Origin: Fictibacillus gelatini DSM 15865
GTDB taxonomy: Bacteria > Bacillota > Bacilli > Bacillales > Fictibacillaceae
Direction of reading: 5' to 3'
Assembly (NCBI RefSeq): GCF_000430745.1
Contig: NZ_AUMP01000004.1
Location: 123,560 to 187,559 of the forward strand
Length of the DNA stretch: 64,000 nt
A model generated the notes under the pieces. The model was not told the origin of the DNA, did no database searches, and saw nothing but the letters and a program-made list of their open reading frames with translations. Made by a program: the position numbers and the translations under genes. Every line of letters starts with the position of its first letter. The first letter of the stretch is position 1. Shown here in pieces: positions 17,657-27,180 of this stretch.

Positions 17657-18281
17657 CTGCTCCATAATTCAAATAATAAATGGCAAGCTGTGTTCTGCCG
17701 CGCAACTCTAGCTTTTCAAGCATCCTCGTAATGTAGTTCCTTACCGTGCCCTCGCTAAGATAAAGCTCTTTTGCAATTTCCTTGTTGGACAGTCCCTCTG
17801 CGACAAGCTTTAACACATCCAGTTCTCTGCTTGTTAACTCGACATGAACATTCTTCTTCGGTTTTGTATCTGTCAGCATGCATGACAATTTCGAAGCGAC
17901 TTCAGGATGCAATACCATGCTTCCCTTGTAGACCGTTTTGATGGTTTCGACAATCGCCTCACTCGACTGGTTTTTTAAAATATAGCCTGCGGCCCCATTT
18001 TTGAGCGCTTCTTTAATATAGTCGTCATCTTTAAATGTCGTTAATATAATTACCTTCGTCGCGGGCCACGATTCCTTTATTTTTTTCGTGCAAACGACGC
18101 CGTCCATATTCGGCATGCGAATATCCATTAATACAATGTCAGGCTGCTCGTTTTTGCAAAACGCCAGGGCTTCTTCTCCGTCCGCAGCCGTACCGACAAC
18201 GTCCATCCCCTCTTCCAAATCTAAAATGAGCCGTAAGCTGTCCCTGATTAACGCATCATCATCAACGATTAGAATGCGCAA
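17646..18281 (-). CDS. NarL/LuxR-type response regulator (LnrK/YfiK-like)
   Basis: A 211-residue regulator: receiver domain with phosphoacceptor Asp in IVLMDIRMPNMDG, the switch residues in ILTTFKDDDYI and the Lys in YILKNQ; C-terminal LuxR-type helix-turn-helix ELTSREL...SNKEIAKELYLSEGTVRNYI. The TTG at 18281, 6 nt after GAGGGTG, gives the canonical N-terminus (RILIVDDD). It overlaps the kinase gene by 20 bp. It probably controls the ABC genes of the same operon, as LnrK does in B. subtilis linearmycin resistance. Confidence 0.93.
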   Translation of the reverse strand: MRILIVDDDALIRDSLRLILDLEEGMDVVGTAADGEEALAFCKNEQPDIVLMDIRMPNMDGVVCTKKIKESWPATKVIILTTFKDDDYIKEALKNGAAGYILKNQSSEAIVETIKTVYKGSMVLHPEVASKLSCMLTDTKPKKNVHVELTSRELDVLKLVAEGLSNKEIAKELYLSEGTVRNYITRMLEKLELRGRTQLAIYYLNYGAEKG

Positions 18282-19362
18282 ATATATCACCCTCTTTCTT
18301 TTCAATTGGAAGAATGCAGACCATCATAAACCCATTTTCGCCGCTGGCGGACAAACTTCCTCCTAGCATCTTCACACGTTCTTTCATTCCCCGCATTCCT
18401 AAGCCATCTACGATTTGAGCTGCACCAACGCCGTTGTCTTTAATATAAAGCCGGGCAAAGTGATCGTTTGTCGTAAGGTCGATCTCGATTAAGGAAGCAT
18501 TCGAATACTTAAAGGCATTGGTAAGTGCTTCTTTAATGTTCGTTGTAATGACTTCCCAATGTGTTGGAGAAAGTATCGTCATATCCCCTTTATGGGTAAA
18601 TGATACGTCACAAAACGTAAACGATTGGATGATGCGTTCAATTTGTTCAATACCGACAGCTTCTTTCGGTTTAATATTATGCACCGTCTCCCTGATCACC
18701 TCTAGCGTTGTCGATAAATCGCCAATCGTTTTTTCAAACAAGGCATTCGCCTTTTCTTCATTTTTCTCTTTTACCTTATAGGCGGCTTGAAGCTGCATGT
18801 AGATTCCTGCGATCTTATGCCCTATCGAATCGTGAATTTCGCTTGCGATCCGGTTGCGCTCCCGTAGCTCCGTCATATGGACAAGTTCCTGGCTGGAGCG
18901 GAGCAGCTGCTGCTTCGTGCTTTCTAATTCATAAATATACCTTCGTTCCTTATCGGATATGACTTTGAAATGAGCATCTTTTTCCTTCAATGTTACAATT
19001 AAATAAGAAACAAACACACATACAATAATATAAAAAAAGTAAAAAAGGAGCCCTTCATTTTTTAAGAGAAAAAAAGCGGGAACGACAGTCCCGATTAACA
19101 GTGCGTATCGTTTGCTCTCTACAATTTCGAACACAAAAAAGCCAAGGGCTGCCGTAAATAACGGCTCGATATAGACAGCCCCTGCAATCGCTACAATTTC
19201 AGCAAATATAATCATTTTGCCTTTTATATATTTTGCTTTCAGAACTTCTAAAATAAATAGAAGGAGGTAGAATCCCATCTCAATAGATGTCGGTATTCCT
19301 TTAAAGATCAAACAAAAAGCGACTAACGCAAGCAATAAAGCGCGATAAATGATAATTTCCAT
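18262..19362 (-). CDS. HisKA_3 sensor histidine kinase (LnrJ/YfiJ-like)
   Basis: A 366-residue kinase. The first ~125 residues are hydrophobic helices with almost no extracytoplasmic loop, typical of intramembrane-sensing kinases. A coiled coil follows, then the phosphoacceptor region RNRIASEIHDSIGHKIAG and a HATPase domain with the N box (NIKEALTNAFKYSNA) and G box (DGLGMRGMKERV). Start ATG 19362 behind AAAGGTGAT. It lies after the permease genes in the same operon and before its response regulator. Confidence 0.93.
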   Translation of the reverse strand: MEIIIYRALLLALVAFCLIFKGIPTSIEMGFYLLLFILEVLKAKYIKGKMIIFAEIVAIAGAVYIEPLFTAALGFFVFEIVESKRYALLIGTVVPAFFLLKNEGLLFYFFYIIVCVFVSYLIVTLKEKDAHFKVISDKERRYIYELESTKQQLLRSSQELVHMTELRERNRIASEIHDSIGHKIAGIYMQLQAAYKVKEKNEEKANALFEKTIGDLSTTLEVIRETVHNIKPKEAVGIEQIERIIQSFTFCDVSFTHKGDMTILSPTHWEVITTNIKEALTNAFKYSNASLIEIDLTTNDHFARLYIKDNGVGAAQIVDGLGMRGMKERVKMLGGSLSASGENGFMMVCILPIEKKEGDIFAHSNR

Positions 19363-19388
19363 TCCAATCACCTTTTACAGGCACCTTT

Positions 19389-20486
19389 TTATTTCGCAAT
19401 ATCCTCCTTTTTCCACGAGGAAAGCAAGAAAAAGATTATCGCAAATCCTGCCAGTATACTTAATTCTAACATGACATGGCTTAAGCTGTTTCCGTACACT
19501 AATTTTTTCAGTGCCTTTAGTCCCCATGAGATGGGGATAAACTCCGCAATCTTTTGCAACACATCGGGCATAATGTCAATCGGCCAAAAACAGCCGCCAA
19601 GCATCGCAAACGGAGTACTGATTAAGATCGCAATTGCCTGTGCCTGTTTTGAATTTTTCGCCTGCGAACTGATTAAAATGCCAATAGAAATCGAAACGAT
19701 AGAAAACACAAATAATACGATAAACACATTAAAGATGGAAGGTCCCAGATCTGCGTGAAAGATAAAGATCATTATTGCAAGTAAACATATAATTTGCATA
19801 AGAGAAATAAAGATATAACTTAGAATATGCTGGATATTGTAGCTTCTTAGTTTGAGTGGTGTTGTAAAGAAACGATGATACAATTTCTTGTCTTTATCTT
19901 GCAAGATTAACCGGGATGAAACATTAATCATCAAAAACAAGCTATAGACGACAAAGCCCAGGGCGCTGACGACATTTTGGCGGTTATCCTTCCCTATACT
20001 TTTCTCTTTCACTTGAAGATTTCCTTTTTCGTATTCCTTCATACCTTTATAAAATTTATCGGAATCCCCATCAGCAGCTTTACTTATCAGCTCGCTATTA
20101 CGAAAATACGAATCAACATATGCTTTAACCCCGGCGGAAACATTGCTTTCCTTAACCTGATAACTTTTCACACTGATCGGCTTCCCCTTGATAAGGCTGT
20201 CTGTGAATCCTTTTGGAAGAATGATCACATATTCAGCATATCCTGAAATCAGCTGGTTTCGATAGTTTTTCTCATTAACGCTGACAAAATCAGCCTTTTT
20301 CTTTAAATTTTCCGCGAACTGTTTCGTAAAAGGGGATTTGTCTTGATCAATCAAGCCGACTTTCAGTTTTTGCGTGTCTGTTGAAGCCAGAATCAGCGCC
20401 ATAAAGATAAGTGGAATGATCGTAATCGCCAAAAGCGCTCCTTTATTCCGTAATAGCCGCTTTATATTATTTTGAAAGATGACCAT
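19389..20486 (-). CDS. ABC-2 type permease, second subunit
   Basis: A 365-residue permease: one N-terminal helix (NKGALLAITIIPLIFMALIL), an extracytoplasmic domain of about 150 residues, and five or six C-terminal helices. ABC2_membrane_3 type, like YfiM/YfiN (LnrM/LnrN). Start ATG 20486 behind AAGGAGGT; overlaps the preceding permease gene by 20 bp, so the two are probably coupled and form a heterodimer. Confidence 0.9.
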   Translation of the reverse strand: MVIFQNNIKRLLRNKGALLAITIIPLIFMALILASTDTQKLKVGLIDQDKSPFTKQFAENLKKKADFVSVNEKNYRNQLISGYAEYVIILPKGFTDSLIKGKPISVKSYQVKESNVSAGVKAYVDSYFRNSELISKAADGDSDKFYKGMKEYEKGNLQVKEKSIGKDNRQNVVSALGFVVYSLFLMINVSSRLILQDKDKKLYHRFFTTPLKLRSYNIQHILSYIFISLMQIICLLAIMIFIFHADLGPSIFNVFIVLFVFSIVSISIGILISSQAKNSKQAQAIAILISTPFAMLGGCFWPIDIMPDVLQKIAEFIPISWGLKALKKLVYGNSLSHVMLELSILAGFAIIFFLLSSWKKEDIAK

Positions 20487-21630
20487 GTTGATACCTCCTT
20501 AAACCTACTAAGACGAGAATAAACGCAAAAATAAGTATTCCAATCAGAAATATAAAATTCGTTTGGATATCCGTTTGTCCGCCGTAAATTTTTTGGAAAA
20601 TCATTTTCTGTGTCAATACATTTGGAAGCAACATTTGTATTTTCATCATTATCGGATTCGTTTCAAAAAATGGAATCCTGAAAAAGCCACCGGCGATAAA
20701 TGTGACGACAGGAATGGCTAAGTCAAGTATATGATCCGCCGCATCCGGATTAAGAATGAGTGATAACGCCATCGCAATCAGAATCATCGTAAAGGCAAAA
20801 AGGAAACTGACTCCTAAAATAAACGGAAGATGGGATCCCAGGTTGACATGATATACATAACGGAAAACGATAAGAAGTACGGCAATTTGCAAGAAAACTG
20901 TAACTACCCCCGCCACCGCTTTACCGATGAAATGGTCAAAGGGCTTAATCGGCAATGATTTCATTCTCATTCCGATCGTTGAATAAATTTCCTGGCGAAC
21001 CGTTTCTCTTCCAAAAACCGTGCTGTACATCAAAATCATGATCATCATCGTTATCGCATAATAGTCCATCGAAGTCGGTTTCTTGCCCTGAATGCTAAGC
21101 GTATGGTTATCAATCATACTTTCAGGATAAGAAGGGGCAAATTTAGCCGATATTGTTCTTGCCGCCTGATAGCTATTTACGCCACTCACATAACTATTGA
21201 CGATTTCATGCACAACCGTCCCGTCAAACGCATGGTTGTCAATGATTTCAAGAGAGTGCTTTTGATTTGTCTGCACATCCTGAGAAAATCCTTTTGTGAT
21301 GATGACAACCGCACCGATTTCCTCTTCTCTTAGCGCTTTTCTCGCTTTATCTTCAGAAGAAAACGCACGGATTTTCACGATCTTTTTCAACTCTTTGCTT
21401 TCAAAAAAGGAAACGAGCTGTTTGGCCATCGGTCCACGGTCTTTGTCTATAATGGCCGCTTTAATATGAAGTTTTTCCGTCGTCCGGTCCTGTCCTGCTC
21501 CCACTTTCCCTAATGCCGTTCCTAAAATGAGGGTTAAGAGAAGCGGAAAGGCGAGCAACAGAATAAAGCTCTTTCGATCACGAATAATTCGGAGCAGTTC
21601 ATAATGCGCAACAGTTAAAATATTTTTCAT
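20467..21630 (-). CDS. ABC-2 type permease, first subunit
   Basis: A 387-residue permease with the same plan as its neighbour: N-terminal helix at RKSFILLLAFPLLLTLILG, an external domain (about 45-190), and a C-terminal block of helices. It starts directly after the ATPase stop codon (21631). Together with the 365-residue permease and the ATPase it should form an exporter for a lipophilic or antimicrobial compound. Confidence 0.9.
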   Translation of the reverse strand: MKNILTVAHYELLRIIRDRKSFILLLAFPLLLTLILGTALGKVGAGQDRTTEKLHIKAAIIDKDRGPMAKQLVSFFESKELKKIVKIRAFSSEDKARKALREEEIGAVVIITKGFSQDVQTNQKHSLEIIDNHAFDGTVVHEIVNSYVSGVNSYQAARTISAKFAPSYPESMIDNHTLSIQGKKPTSMDYYAITMMIMILMYSTVFGRETVRQEIYSTIGMRMKSLPIKPFDHFIGKAVAGVVTVFLQIAVLLIVFRYVYHVNLGSHLPFILGVSFLFAFTMILIAMALSLILNPDAADHILDLAIPVVTFIAGGFFRIPFFETNPIMMKIQMLLPNVLTQKMIFQKIYGGQTDIQTNFIFLIGILIFAFILVLVGLRRYQHGHLSK

Positions 21631-22563
21631 CTACGCTTCCTCCCTCAAGGCTCTGCCCGTTAATGTCAAGAAGACATCTTCAAGCGTTGGAGTCGTAGTT
21701 GCAACGTTAGTGACTTTTACCCCTTCTTGAATAAAAAGTTCCAATATCTCATTCATTTGCGGCGACTCTGTCACAATCCGCAATGTCTCATTTTCTGCCG
21801 TAACTTCTTTAACAACTGGAAGCTTTTTTAATTTCTCAATCACCGCATAGTTCGGCGCTTCCATTGTAATGACGACAACATGCTCATTAATAATTAGTTT
21901 GGCAAGCTCATTCTTAGTGCCTTGTGCGATAATCCGCCCTTTATCGACAATTGCGATATTTGTACAAATAGCTGCAACCTCTTCCATGTAATGGGAGATA
22001 TAAATAATCGTGCTGCCCATTTCATTTAGCTTTTTAACCGATTCTAAAATGTAATTTCTCGATTGCGGATCAATCCCGACTGTCGGCTCATCCATAATGA
22101 TTAATTTCGGCTTATGAACAATTGCACAGGCAATGTTAAGGCGTCGCTTCATTCCTCCAGAAAATTTGCCTGGCTGCTTATCTTTCATATCATACAAACC
22201 GACAAACTCCAATGCCTCTTTCACGCCATTTTTTAGATCTTCGCCTTTTAATCCGTAAAGCCTCCCAAATAATGTAACATTTTCATCAGCCGTTAACTCT
22301 TCATAAAGTGCGATGTCCTGTGGAACGAGTCCTATATCTTCCTTAATCTCTAATTCATGTTGTTTTATTGATTTCCCTAGAAGTTTGATTTCCCCACTGT
22401 CATACTTCGTTAAGCCGAGCATCGTATGAACGAGTGTCGATTTCCCTGCCCCATTCGGCCCGAGTAAACCGAATACTTCGCCCTCTTTAACCGCCAGCGT
22501 CATATGATCAAGTGCCAAAAAGTCTTTGTACCGTTTTACCAGGTTTGAAACCTCAATTATCAT
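21631..22563 (-). CDS. ABC transporter ATP-binding protein (LnrL/YfiL-like)
   Basis: A 310-residue ATPase: Walker A GPNGAGKST (about residues 35-43), Q-loop LVPQDIALYEELT, signature FSGGMKRRLNIA, Walker B LIIMDEPTVGID and switch His in IIYISHYMEE. The C-terminal ~80 residues form the extension typical of drug-export ATPases of the DrrA/Lnr type. First gene of a five-gene operon: ATPase, two permeases, kinase, response regulator. B. subtilis has the same components but with kinase and regulator first. Confidence 0.95.
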   Translation of the reverse strand: MIIEVSNLVKRYKDFLALDHMTLAVKEGEVFGLLGPNGAGKSTLVHTMLGLTKYDSGEIKLLGKSIKQHELEIKEDIGLVPQDIALYEELTADENVTLFGRLYGLKGEDLKNGVKEALEFVGLYDMKDKQPGKFSGGMKRRLNIACAIVHKPKLIIMDEPTVGIDPQSRNYILESVKKLNEMGSTIIYISHYMEEVAAICTNIAIVDKGRIIAQGTKNELAKLIINEHVVVITMEAPNYAVIEKLKKLPVVKEVTAENETLRIVTESPQMNEILELFIQEGVKVTNVATTTPTLEDVFLTLTGRALREEA

Positions 22564-22644
22564 TTCTATTTCCTCCCTCTAGTTTCTGGTTTTATCTTAC
22601 CAATTTCCTTTTCTTTCTAATAGTGAATTTCCGCTAAACTGAAC

Positions 22645-22672
22645 ATGACAAATGTCACATAGAATTTGTCAT
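22645..22672. promoter_or_regulatory. Candidate operator upstream of the ABC/two-component operon
   Basis: ATGACAAAT and its complement ATTTGTCAT are 10 bp apart, and the left arm contains a tighter palindrome TGACA-AA-TGTCA. It lies about 80-110 bp before the ATPase start, suitable for a NarL-type response regulator. Confidence 0.5.
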
Positions 22673-22673
22673 A

Positions 22674-22702
22674 AAAAAAAGATGGTGAAGCACCATCTTT
22701 TT
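22674..22702 (-). terminator. Terminator of yhfC
   Basis: AAAAGATGGTG and CACCATCTTTT around a 3-nt loop, with T runs in minus-strand direction. Confidence 0.85.
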
Positions 22703-22705
22703 AAT

Positions 22706-23491
22706 TCATTTAATTTTTTCGAATTCAGGCTTCATTTTAACAATAAATAGGATAGCAAACACGGCGATAACCGCCAGAAATCCTTCGATCGGCCAAATAC
22801 TTTTGATTAATCCCGCTTGATAAAATGCGGCCAGGAAATCAATTCCGGCATGAACGAGAATGGCATAGATGACAAACTTGAACTGACTCTTTCTAATCCC
22901 GTACAAAACAAGCAGGGAAAACGCCAATTGCAGGGCAATCGCAAACATTCGTTCAATTCCTCCTGCCGCAAACATCGAAAATCCCTGGTGGATAAATTGA
23001 TCCTTTATAAGGTTAATGTGTTCCTGTGAATACCCGCCACCTAACAATTTATCCAGCTTCCCTGAATTAATAAGCGATGCCATAATTAATGAGTTGACAC
23101 CGCCAAGCACGCCGATCAGTATCGCTTCGATTCCGCCATGACCTAAACCGAGTGACAATCCGTCTTTATATTCCCGGTTTTTCTTTAATAGCCATTTAAA
23201 GGCGAGAAACCGCCCCATTTCTTCAAAAACACCAGCAGCAAGCCCTCCGTAAAGAGCAAAACAATACGGATTTGCCGTCCATTTTAACTCCGTTCCACTC
23301 GGGGCAAGCACTATGTAATGAAGAATTTTTTCGAGAATTTGTGAGAAAAGGATAAAGACAAGCACCCCCACACCGAACGACTTCCAGGATAGCATCTTTT
23401 TCTTTTTGAAAACAATGATTAAAATAATGGGTAGTAAGAGAGCGATCGCCATTTGAAAAACGATACCGCTCATTACACTGTTTGGTATCAT
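22706..23491 (-). CDS. yhfC: YhfC-family intramembrane metalloprotease
   Basis: A 261-residue protein with about eight membrane helices. Conserved candidate metal or catalytic residues are in AGVFEEMGR (about residue 95), GLGHGGIEA (about 118) and a late ILVHAGIDF (about 215). These fit the YhfC branch of the CPBP-like intramembrane proteases. Substrate unknown. It lies after the GntR/DUF1648 pair, separated by 16 bp, so it may be the third gene of that operon. Confidence 0.85.
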   Translation of the reverse strand: MIPNSVMSGIVFQMAIALLLPIILIIVFKKKKMLSWKSFGVGVLVFILFSQILEKILHYIVLAPSGTELKWTANPYCFALYGGLAAGVFEEMGRFLAFKWLLKKNREYKDGLSLGLGHGGIEAILIGVLGGVNSLIMASLINSGKLDKLLGGGYSQEHINLIKDQFIHQGFSMFAAGGIERMFAIALQLAFSLLVLYGIRKSQFKFVIYAILVHAGIDFLAAFYQAGLIKSIWPIEGFLAVIAVFAILFIVKMKPEFEKIK

Positions 23492-23507
23492 ACGTAAGTT
23501 TCCTCCT

Positions 23508-24599
23508 TTATGATGATAAAAATAACGGGATGATAATAGCGGGAACGAGAATCATAAAAAGAATCAGCCAGCTTAGCGGTCTCGCAAAATTTAATGTCCA
23601 TCCGATTCCGAACCGTTTCTCCATCCAAACGGCCGGGTCATCCGGGTTAAAATAAAATATTCCTAACTTCCAATGGCGATCATCTTCCCGGTTTATACTC
23701 CTATTTTCCTGTCCTTTCGAAATTTTCACGCGACTGCCTCCTTGTCCCGTGGTGAACGAAAGAATAATAGCAGCGAGTAAAATTCCGCAGACAGCAACGA
23801 TTGGTACAATGATCAATACGATAGGATTGATTGTTACAATAAACGATAATTGTATCAAGAAAAATAGAAGGACGATAACCGTTCCTGTTACAAAATTAAA
23901 GAAGGACCATCTCCAGCGAAATATCAAGTTTTGCTTGATGGAGGTCTCTGGGTCAGCCGGATTAATTTGTTGCTTTGCTTTTACAATGGTCGAATTCAAG
24001 TAAGTAAATAAAATGGTTAAATAAAATTGAATGGCTGGCAGCATTAAGACCGATCGATAAGATTTATGTCCCCAGCTTGTCACATGCCCGCTAAAGTCAT
24101 ATTTAAGCGGCATTTTTTCCGGTATTTGCTTATAAAAGGTCATGCTCATAAACAAAGTTGCAAGTGAAATCATGAAAGGTACTAGAAACCATGCATTTGA
24201 AACAGCTAATTTTTGACTTCGAAATTTCGAATCAATGACCAATTTTTGCGGTCGTGATTGATCCCACTTTTTCTCCGCCTTCATTTTTTTCATATGAAGA
24301 TGAAAGACATAATAAATGAGGAAAGAACCGATTAAAAAAAGAGTAATCATGCCGGGAAAAAGCAGCTCTTGTTTTCGTGCACCTATTAATAAAAGAACAA
24401 TGCTTATAACGAGCGCGAACAGCCCCGTAACATAGGCGTACTTCTTTCTCAGTCCCGCAAGTTCACGGAGTTGGTAGACTTCCTCCGGTATGGACACTCC
24501 AAAGCTTTCCGTCTTCCTTGTCAAATACGGTATAAAAATAATCAACACTGCAATGGGCAAAAATGTAATAAAAAAAATCATCCACCCCAAAGCTTCCAT
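23508..24599 (-). CDS. DUF1648/DUF5808 membrane protein
   Basis: A 363-residue protein with seven or eight membrane helices. The DUF1648 segment reads QIPEKMPLKYDFSGHVTSWG (about residue 185), and the conserved C-terminal signature DDRHWKLGIFYFNPDDPAVW marks DUF5808. Start ATG 24599, the first codon with upstream GGAAGAGG. It follows a GntR regulator by 19 bp. GntR-linked DUF1648 proteins in Firmicutes are thought to serve envelope stress or immunity, but no reaction is known. Confidence 0.8.
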   Translation of the reverse strand: MEALGWMIFFITFLPIAVLIIFIPYLTRKTESFGVSIPEEVYQLRELAGLRKKYAYVTGLFALVISIVLLLIGARKQELLFPGMITLFLIGSFLIYYVFHLHMKKMKAEKKWDQSRPQKLVIDSKFRSQKLAVSNAWFLVPFMISLATLFMSMTFYKQIPEKMPLKYDFSGHVTSWGHKSYRSVLMLPAIQFYLTILFTYLNSTIVKAKQQINPADPETSIKQNLIFRWRWSFFNFVTGTVIVLLFFLIQLSFIVTINPIVLIIVPIVAVCGILLAAIILSFTTGQGGSRVKISKGQENRSINREDDRHWKLGIFYFNPDDPAVWMEKRFGIGWTLNFARPLSWLILFMILVPAIIIPLFLSS

Positions 24600-24618
24600 C
24601 TTCCTCTTCCCACCTTTT

Positions 24619-24996
24619 TTATCTAAATTTCTTAAATTGTTCCCTGCATAACTGGATAAATCGTTCCTCATCCATATCCCGGCAAATGGCATCGACGATA
24701 AGCGGCTCAAGGTCGCCTTTTAACTTCTCTACATAAACCTCATCCGCTTTCGGCACTCCTTCTGGATTAATGACCACCCCTTTTTGCCGGTGAATAAAAA
24801 CGTATCCTTCCTGCTTTAATAATTGGTAAGCTTTATTCACCGTATGGAGGTTAATCCCCAGGTCGGCAGCAAGGGACCGGACGGAGGGCAATGCTTCCCC
24901 GGGGACAAGTTCTTTCAAGGCAATCCCTTTCTTAATCGTTTGGACGAGCTGAGTATAAATCGGTATCTCCGACTGTAAATCGAGATCGATGATCAT
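24619..24996 (-). CDS. GntR-family regulator, YtrA type
   Basis: A 125-residue regulator: GntR winged helix (IYTQLVQTIKKGIALKEL, then LPSVRSLAADLGINLHTVNK) with a short C-terminal dimerisation tail, the YtrA pattern. The ATG at 24996 follows GAAGGG by 7 nt. First gene of a probable three-gene operon with the DUF1648 protein and YhfC. A 21-bp palindrome at 25026-25046 is the likely operator. Confidence 0.88.
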   Translation of the reverse strand: MIIDLDLQSEIPIYTQLVQTIKKGIALKELVPGEALPSVRSLAADLGINLHTVNKAYQLLKQEGYVFIHRQKGVVINPEGVPKADEVYVEKLKGDLEPLIVDAICRDMDEERFIQLCREQFKKFR

Positions 24997-25025
24997 TGTT
25001 TTTCCCTTCTTCACTTAGTTATAAC

Positions 25026-25046
25026 TGTTATATATATAATATAACA
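25026..25046. promoter_or_regulatory. Palindromic operator upstream of the GntR gene
   Basis: TGTTATAT and ATATAACA flank an ATATA centre. AT-rich palindrome 30 bp before the regulator start; autoregulation is typical of YtrA-type repressors. Confidence 0.6.
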
Positions 25047-25069
25047 AATGGATAAAAAATGCACAAAAA

Positions 25070-25106
25070 ATATCAAGGGTGTTCCAACGTGTTTTGGAAC
25101 ACCCTC
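25070..25106 (-). terminator. spoVR terminator
   Basis: Minus strand AGGGTGTTCCAA pairs with TTGGAACACCCTT, then GATATTTTTTG. Confidence 0.88.
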
Positions 25107-25111
25107 TGAAC

Positions 25112-26524
25112 CTACAAATATTTCCGATGCACGCTCTTTCCGTCATACGTAAAGAGAACGCCTTTTTCCTCAATGATCGTCTCCAAATGAACCGGTCTGC
25201 CCCAGAGCTGGCAAATATACGGCAGTACTTTTTCCAAATATTTGATATCAAGCTCGATTCCTTCATACCAATGTTTAAGATAAAGTTCTCCGTTTTTTAA
25301 ATAGTCTCCATCATTTACGGTAATATACGGAAAGCCGCCGTTAATTCGCATATTTATCAGCTGGTCGCGAACTTCCTCCCAATCTTTATCCGTAATTTTA
25401 TAATCCTTGCCCTGCTTTTGGAAAACATACATATCTTCTCTCTTGCACAAGTCTTTCGTTAAATAATTACGAATAAAGGAAGTATCGGACTCAATTTCCC
25501 TGACCTCAAATATTTTCTCCCTACCACTTCCCGGATTAACCCCTTGTTTTTTTAATTCTTCATCAGGATTGTTGTAGCGCTCCTCTATGTCTTCAAAAAT
25601 TTTAAGCCCGAGATAATAAGGATTAATACCCGTACGCGAAGGTTGGACGACGCCCGCGTTTAGTTTCGCAAATTCAATCGTTTCATCCGCCGTTAAATCC
25701 ATTTCCCGCAGAATGCGCGCATGCCAGTAAGATGCCCAGCCTTCATTCATGATTTTCGTTTCAAGCTGCGGCCAAAAATAAAGCATTTCTTCTCTCATCA
25801 TCGACAGAATATCGCGCTGCCATTCTTCCAATTCACGGCTGTACTCCTCGATAAACAGTAATAAATCTTTTTCAGGATGAGGAGGAAACGACTTTTTCTT
25901 TTTCTTAGGCTTTTCTTCTTTCAGCGGTTTATCAATGTCCCAGAGATCATCATAAGGCGTTTCTTTTTTTACCGAAACTTCCTCTTCTTCTTCCTCTAGA
26001 ACATAATTCAATTTTTTCCTTAAAATCGATGGATCAATATGCTCCTGGATCGCTAAAACCGCATCAAGGAACTTCTCAACTTCTTTTTTTCCGTGAATCA
26101 ATTCATAGTGGGAAATCCGTTCTGCCGTTGCCGTCATGCTTTCAACCATATCCCGTCTCGTATTGGAGAAGCGTACGTTGTTCTTAAAAAAGTCACAGTG
26201 AGCCAAAACGTGCGCAATAATCAGCTTGTTTTGAATCAGCGAATTGGTATCAAGCAAAAACGCATAGCATGGGTTGGAGTTAATGACGAGTTCGTATATT
26301 TTGCTTAATCCGAGGTCATATTGAAGCTTCATTTTATGAAATTGTTTTCCAAAGCTCCAATGAGAAAACCGTGTCGGCATTCCATAGGCCCCAAAAGTAT
26401 AAATGATATCGGCAGGGCATATTTCATAACGCATCGGGTAAAAATCAAGCCCAAACCCTACTGCGATTTCAGTAATTTCGGCAATCGCCTTTTCCAGTTC
26501 TTTATTTTGTAGATCCCAATCCAT
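25112..26524 (-). CDS. spoVR: SpoVR family stage V sporulation protein
   Basis: A 470-residue SpoVR/YcgB protein, involved in spore cortex formation in B. subtilis (468 aa). The conserved core includes the N-terminal [20 protein letters not shown] region, [26 protein letters not shown] and [12 protein letters not shown], whose His/Glu pattern resembles a metal site; an acidic-basic linker (about 175-210, EEEEEEVS then KPKKKKK) splits it. Biochemical activity is unknown. With prkA and yhbH in the same window it completes a co-conserved trio. Confidence 0.96.
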   Translation of the reverse strand: MDWDLQNKELEKAIAEITEIAVGFGLDFYPMRYEICPADIIYTFGAYGMPTRFSHWSFGKQFHKMKLQYDLGLSKIYELVINSNPCYAFLLDTNSLIQNKLIIAHVLAHCDFFKNNVRFSNTRRDMVESMTATAERISHYELIHGKKEVEKFLDAVLAIQEHIDPSILRKKLNYVLEEEEEEVSVKKETPYDDLWDIDKPLKEEKPKKKKKSFPPHPEKDLLLFIEEYSRELEEWQRDILSMMREEMLYFWPQLETKIMNEGWASYWHARILREMDLTADETIEFAKLNAGVVQPSRTGINPYYLGLKIFEDIEERYNNPDEELKKQGVNPGSGREKIFEVREIESDTSFIRNYLTKDLCKREDMYVFQKQGKDYKITDKDWEEVRDQLINMRINGGFPYITVNDGDYLKNGELYLKHWYEGIELDIKYLEKVLPYICQLWGRPVHLETIIEEKGVLFTYDGKSVHRKYL

Positions 26525-26642
26525 TCATTTCCCCTCCCTTTATTCAATTTATGAACAAGGTGTAGAATTAATGAGATTTACTTCTCCCCAAAAAACAAAA
26601 TTTTTTGTAAAATGCAACTATATCACTTTTATAAGGAGAAAG

Positions 26643-27140
26643 ATGCATATGATTACTTTAAGAGAAGGCAAAGAAGAAGATGTTCCCGCAATTTTAAAGA
26701 TCTATAATTACTTCATCGTCCATTCCAATGCGACATTTGACCTGGATCCTAAGAGCTTAAAAGAACGGAAGGAATGGTTTTCCCATTATGGGGGCAAATA
26801 TCCGTTAATCGTCGCAGAAAACAATGGAGAGGTCATTGGTTATTGCTGTTTATCACCATTTCGTTCAAAACCGGCCTATTCGAATTCCGTCGAAGTTTCG
26901 ATTTATATCGCGAATAACCAACAAGGAAAAGGTGTGGGAAAACTGCTCTTATCAGATATTATTAAACGGGCCCGTGAAATCGGCCACCATACAATCATTG
27001 CCGGGATTTCGGATGACACGGGAAGAAGCGCCGGCCTGCATCAACGAATGGGATTCGAATTCGTCGGCCGTTTTAAAGAAGTCGGATATAAATTTGGCCA
27101 GTGGCAAGATGTTTCTTTTTATCAGCTGTTGCTAAAATAA
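26643..27140 (+). CDS. GNAT N-acetyltransferase, phosphinothricin/methionine-sulfoximine type
   Basis: A 165-residue GNAT enzyme. Starts MHMITLREGKEEDVPAILKI; acetyl-CoA loop at about residue 95 reads YIANNQQGKGVGKLLL (QxxGxG/A); the PAT-type signature IYNYFIVHSNATFD and late GFEFVGRFKEVGYKFGQW favour the Pat/YwnH subfamily that acetylates amine groups of glutamate analogues. ATG 26643 is 4 nt after AAGGAG; ATG 26649 is an alternative. Stand-alone gene. Confidence 0.9.
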   Translation: MHMITLREGKEEDVPAILKIYNYFIVHSNATFDLDPKSLKERKEWFSHYGGKYPLIVAENNGEVIGYCCLSPFRSKPAYSNSVEVSIYIANNQQGKGVGKLLLSDIIKRAREIGHHTIIAGISDDTGRSAGLHQRMGFEFVGRFKEVGYKFGQWQDVSFYQLLLK

Positions 27141-27142
27141 TA

Positions 27143-27177
27143 AAAAAAGCTCAACGCTTTATGCGCGAGCTTTTTTC
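27143..27177. terminator. Bidirectional terminator between the GNAT gene and gltT
   Basis: AAAAAAGCTC and GAGCTTTTTT stem; serves both convergent genes. Confidence 0.8.
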
Positions 27178-27180
27178 ATA

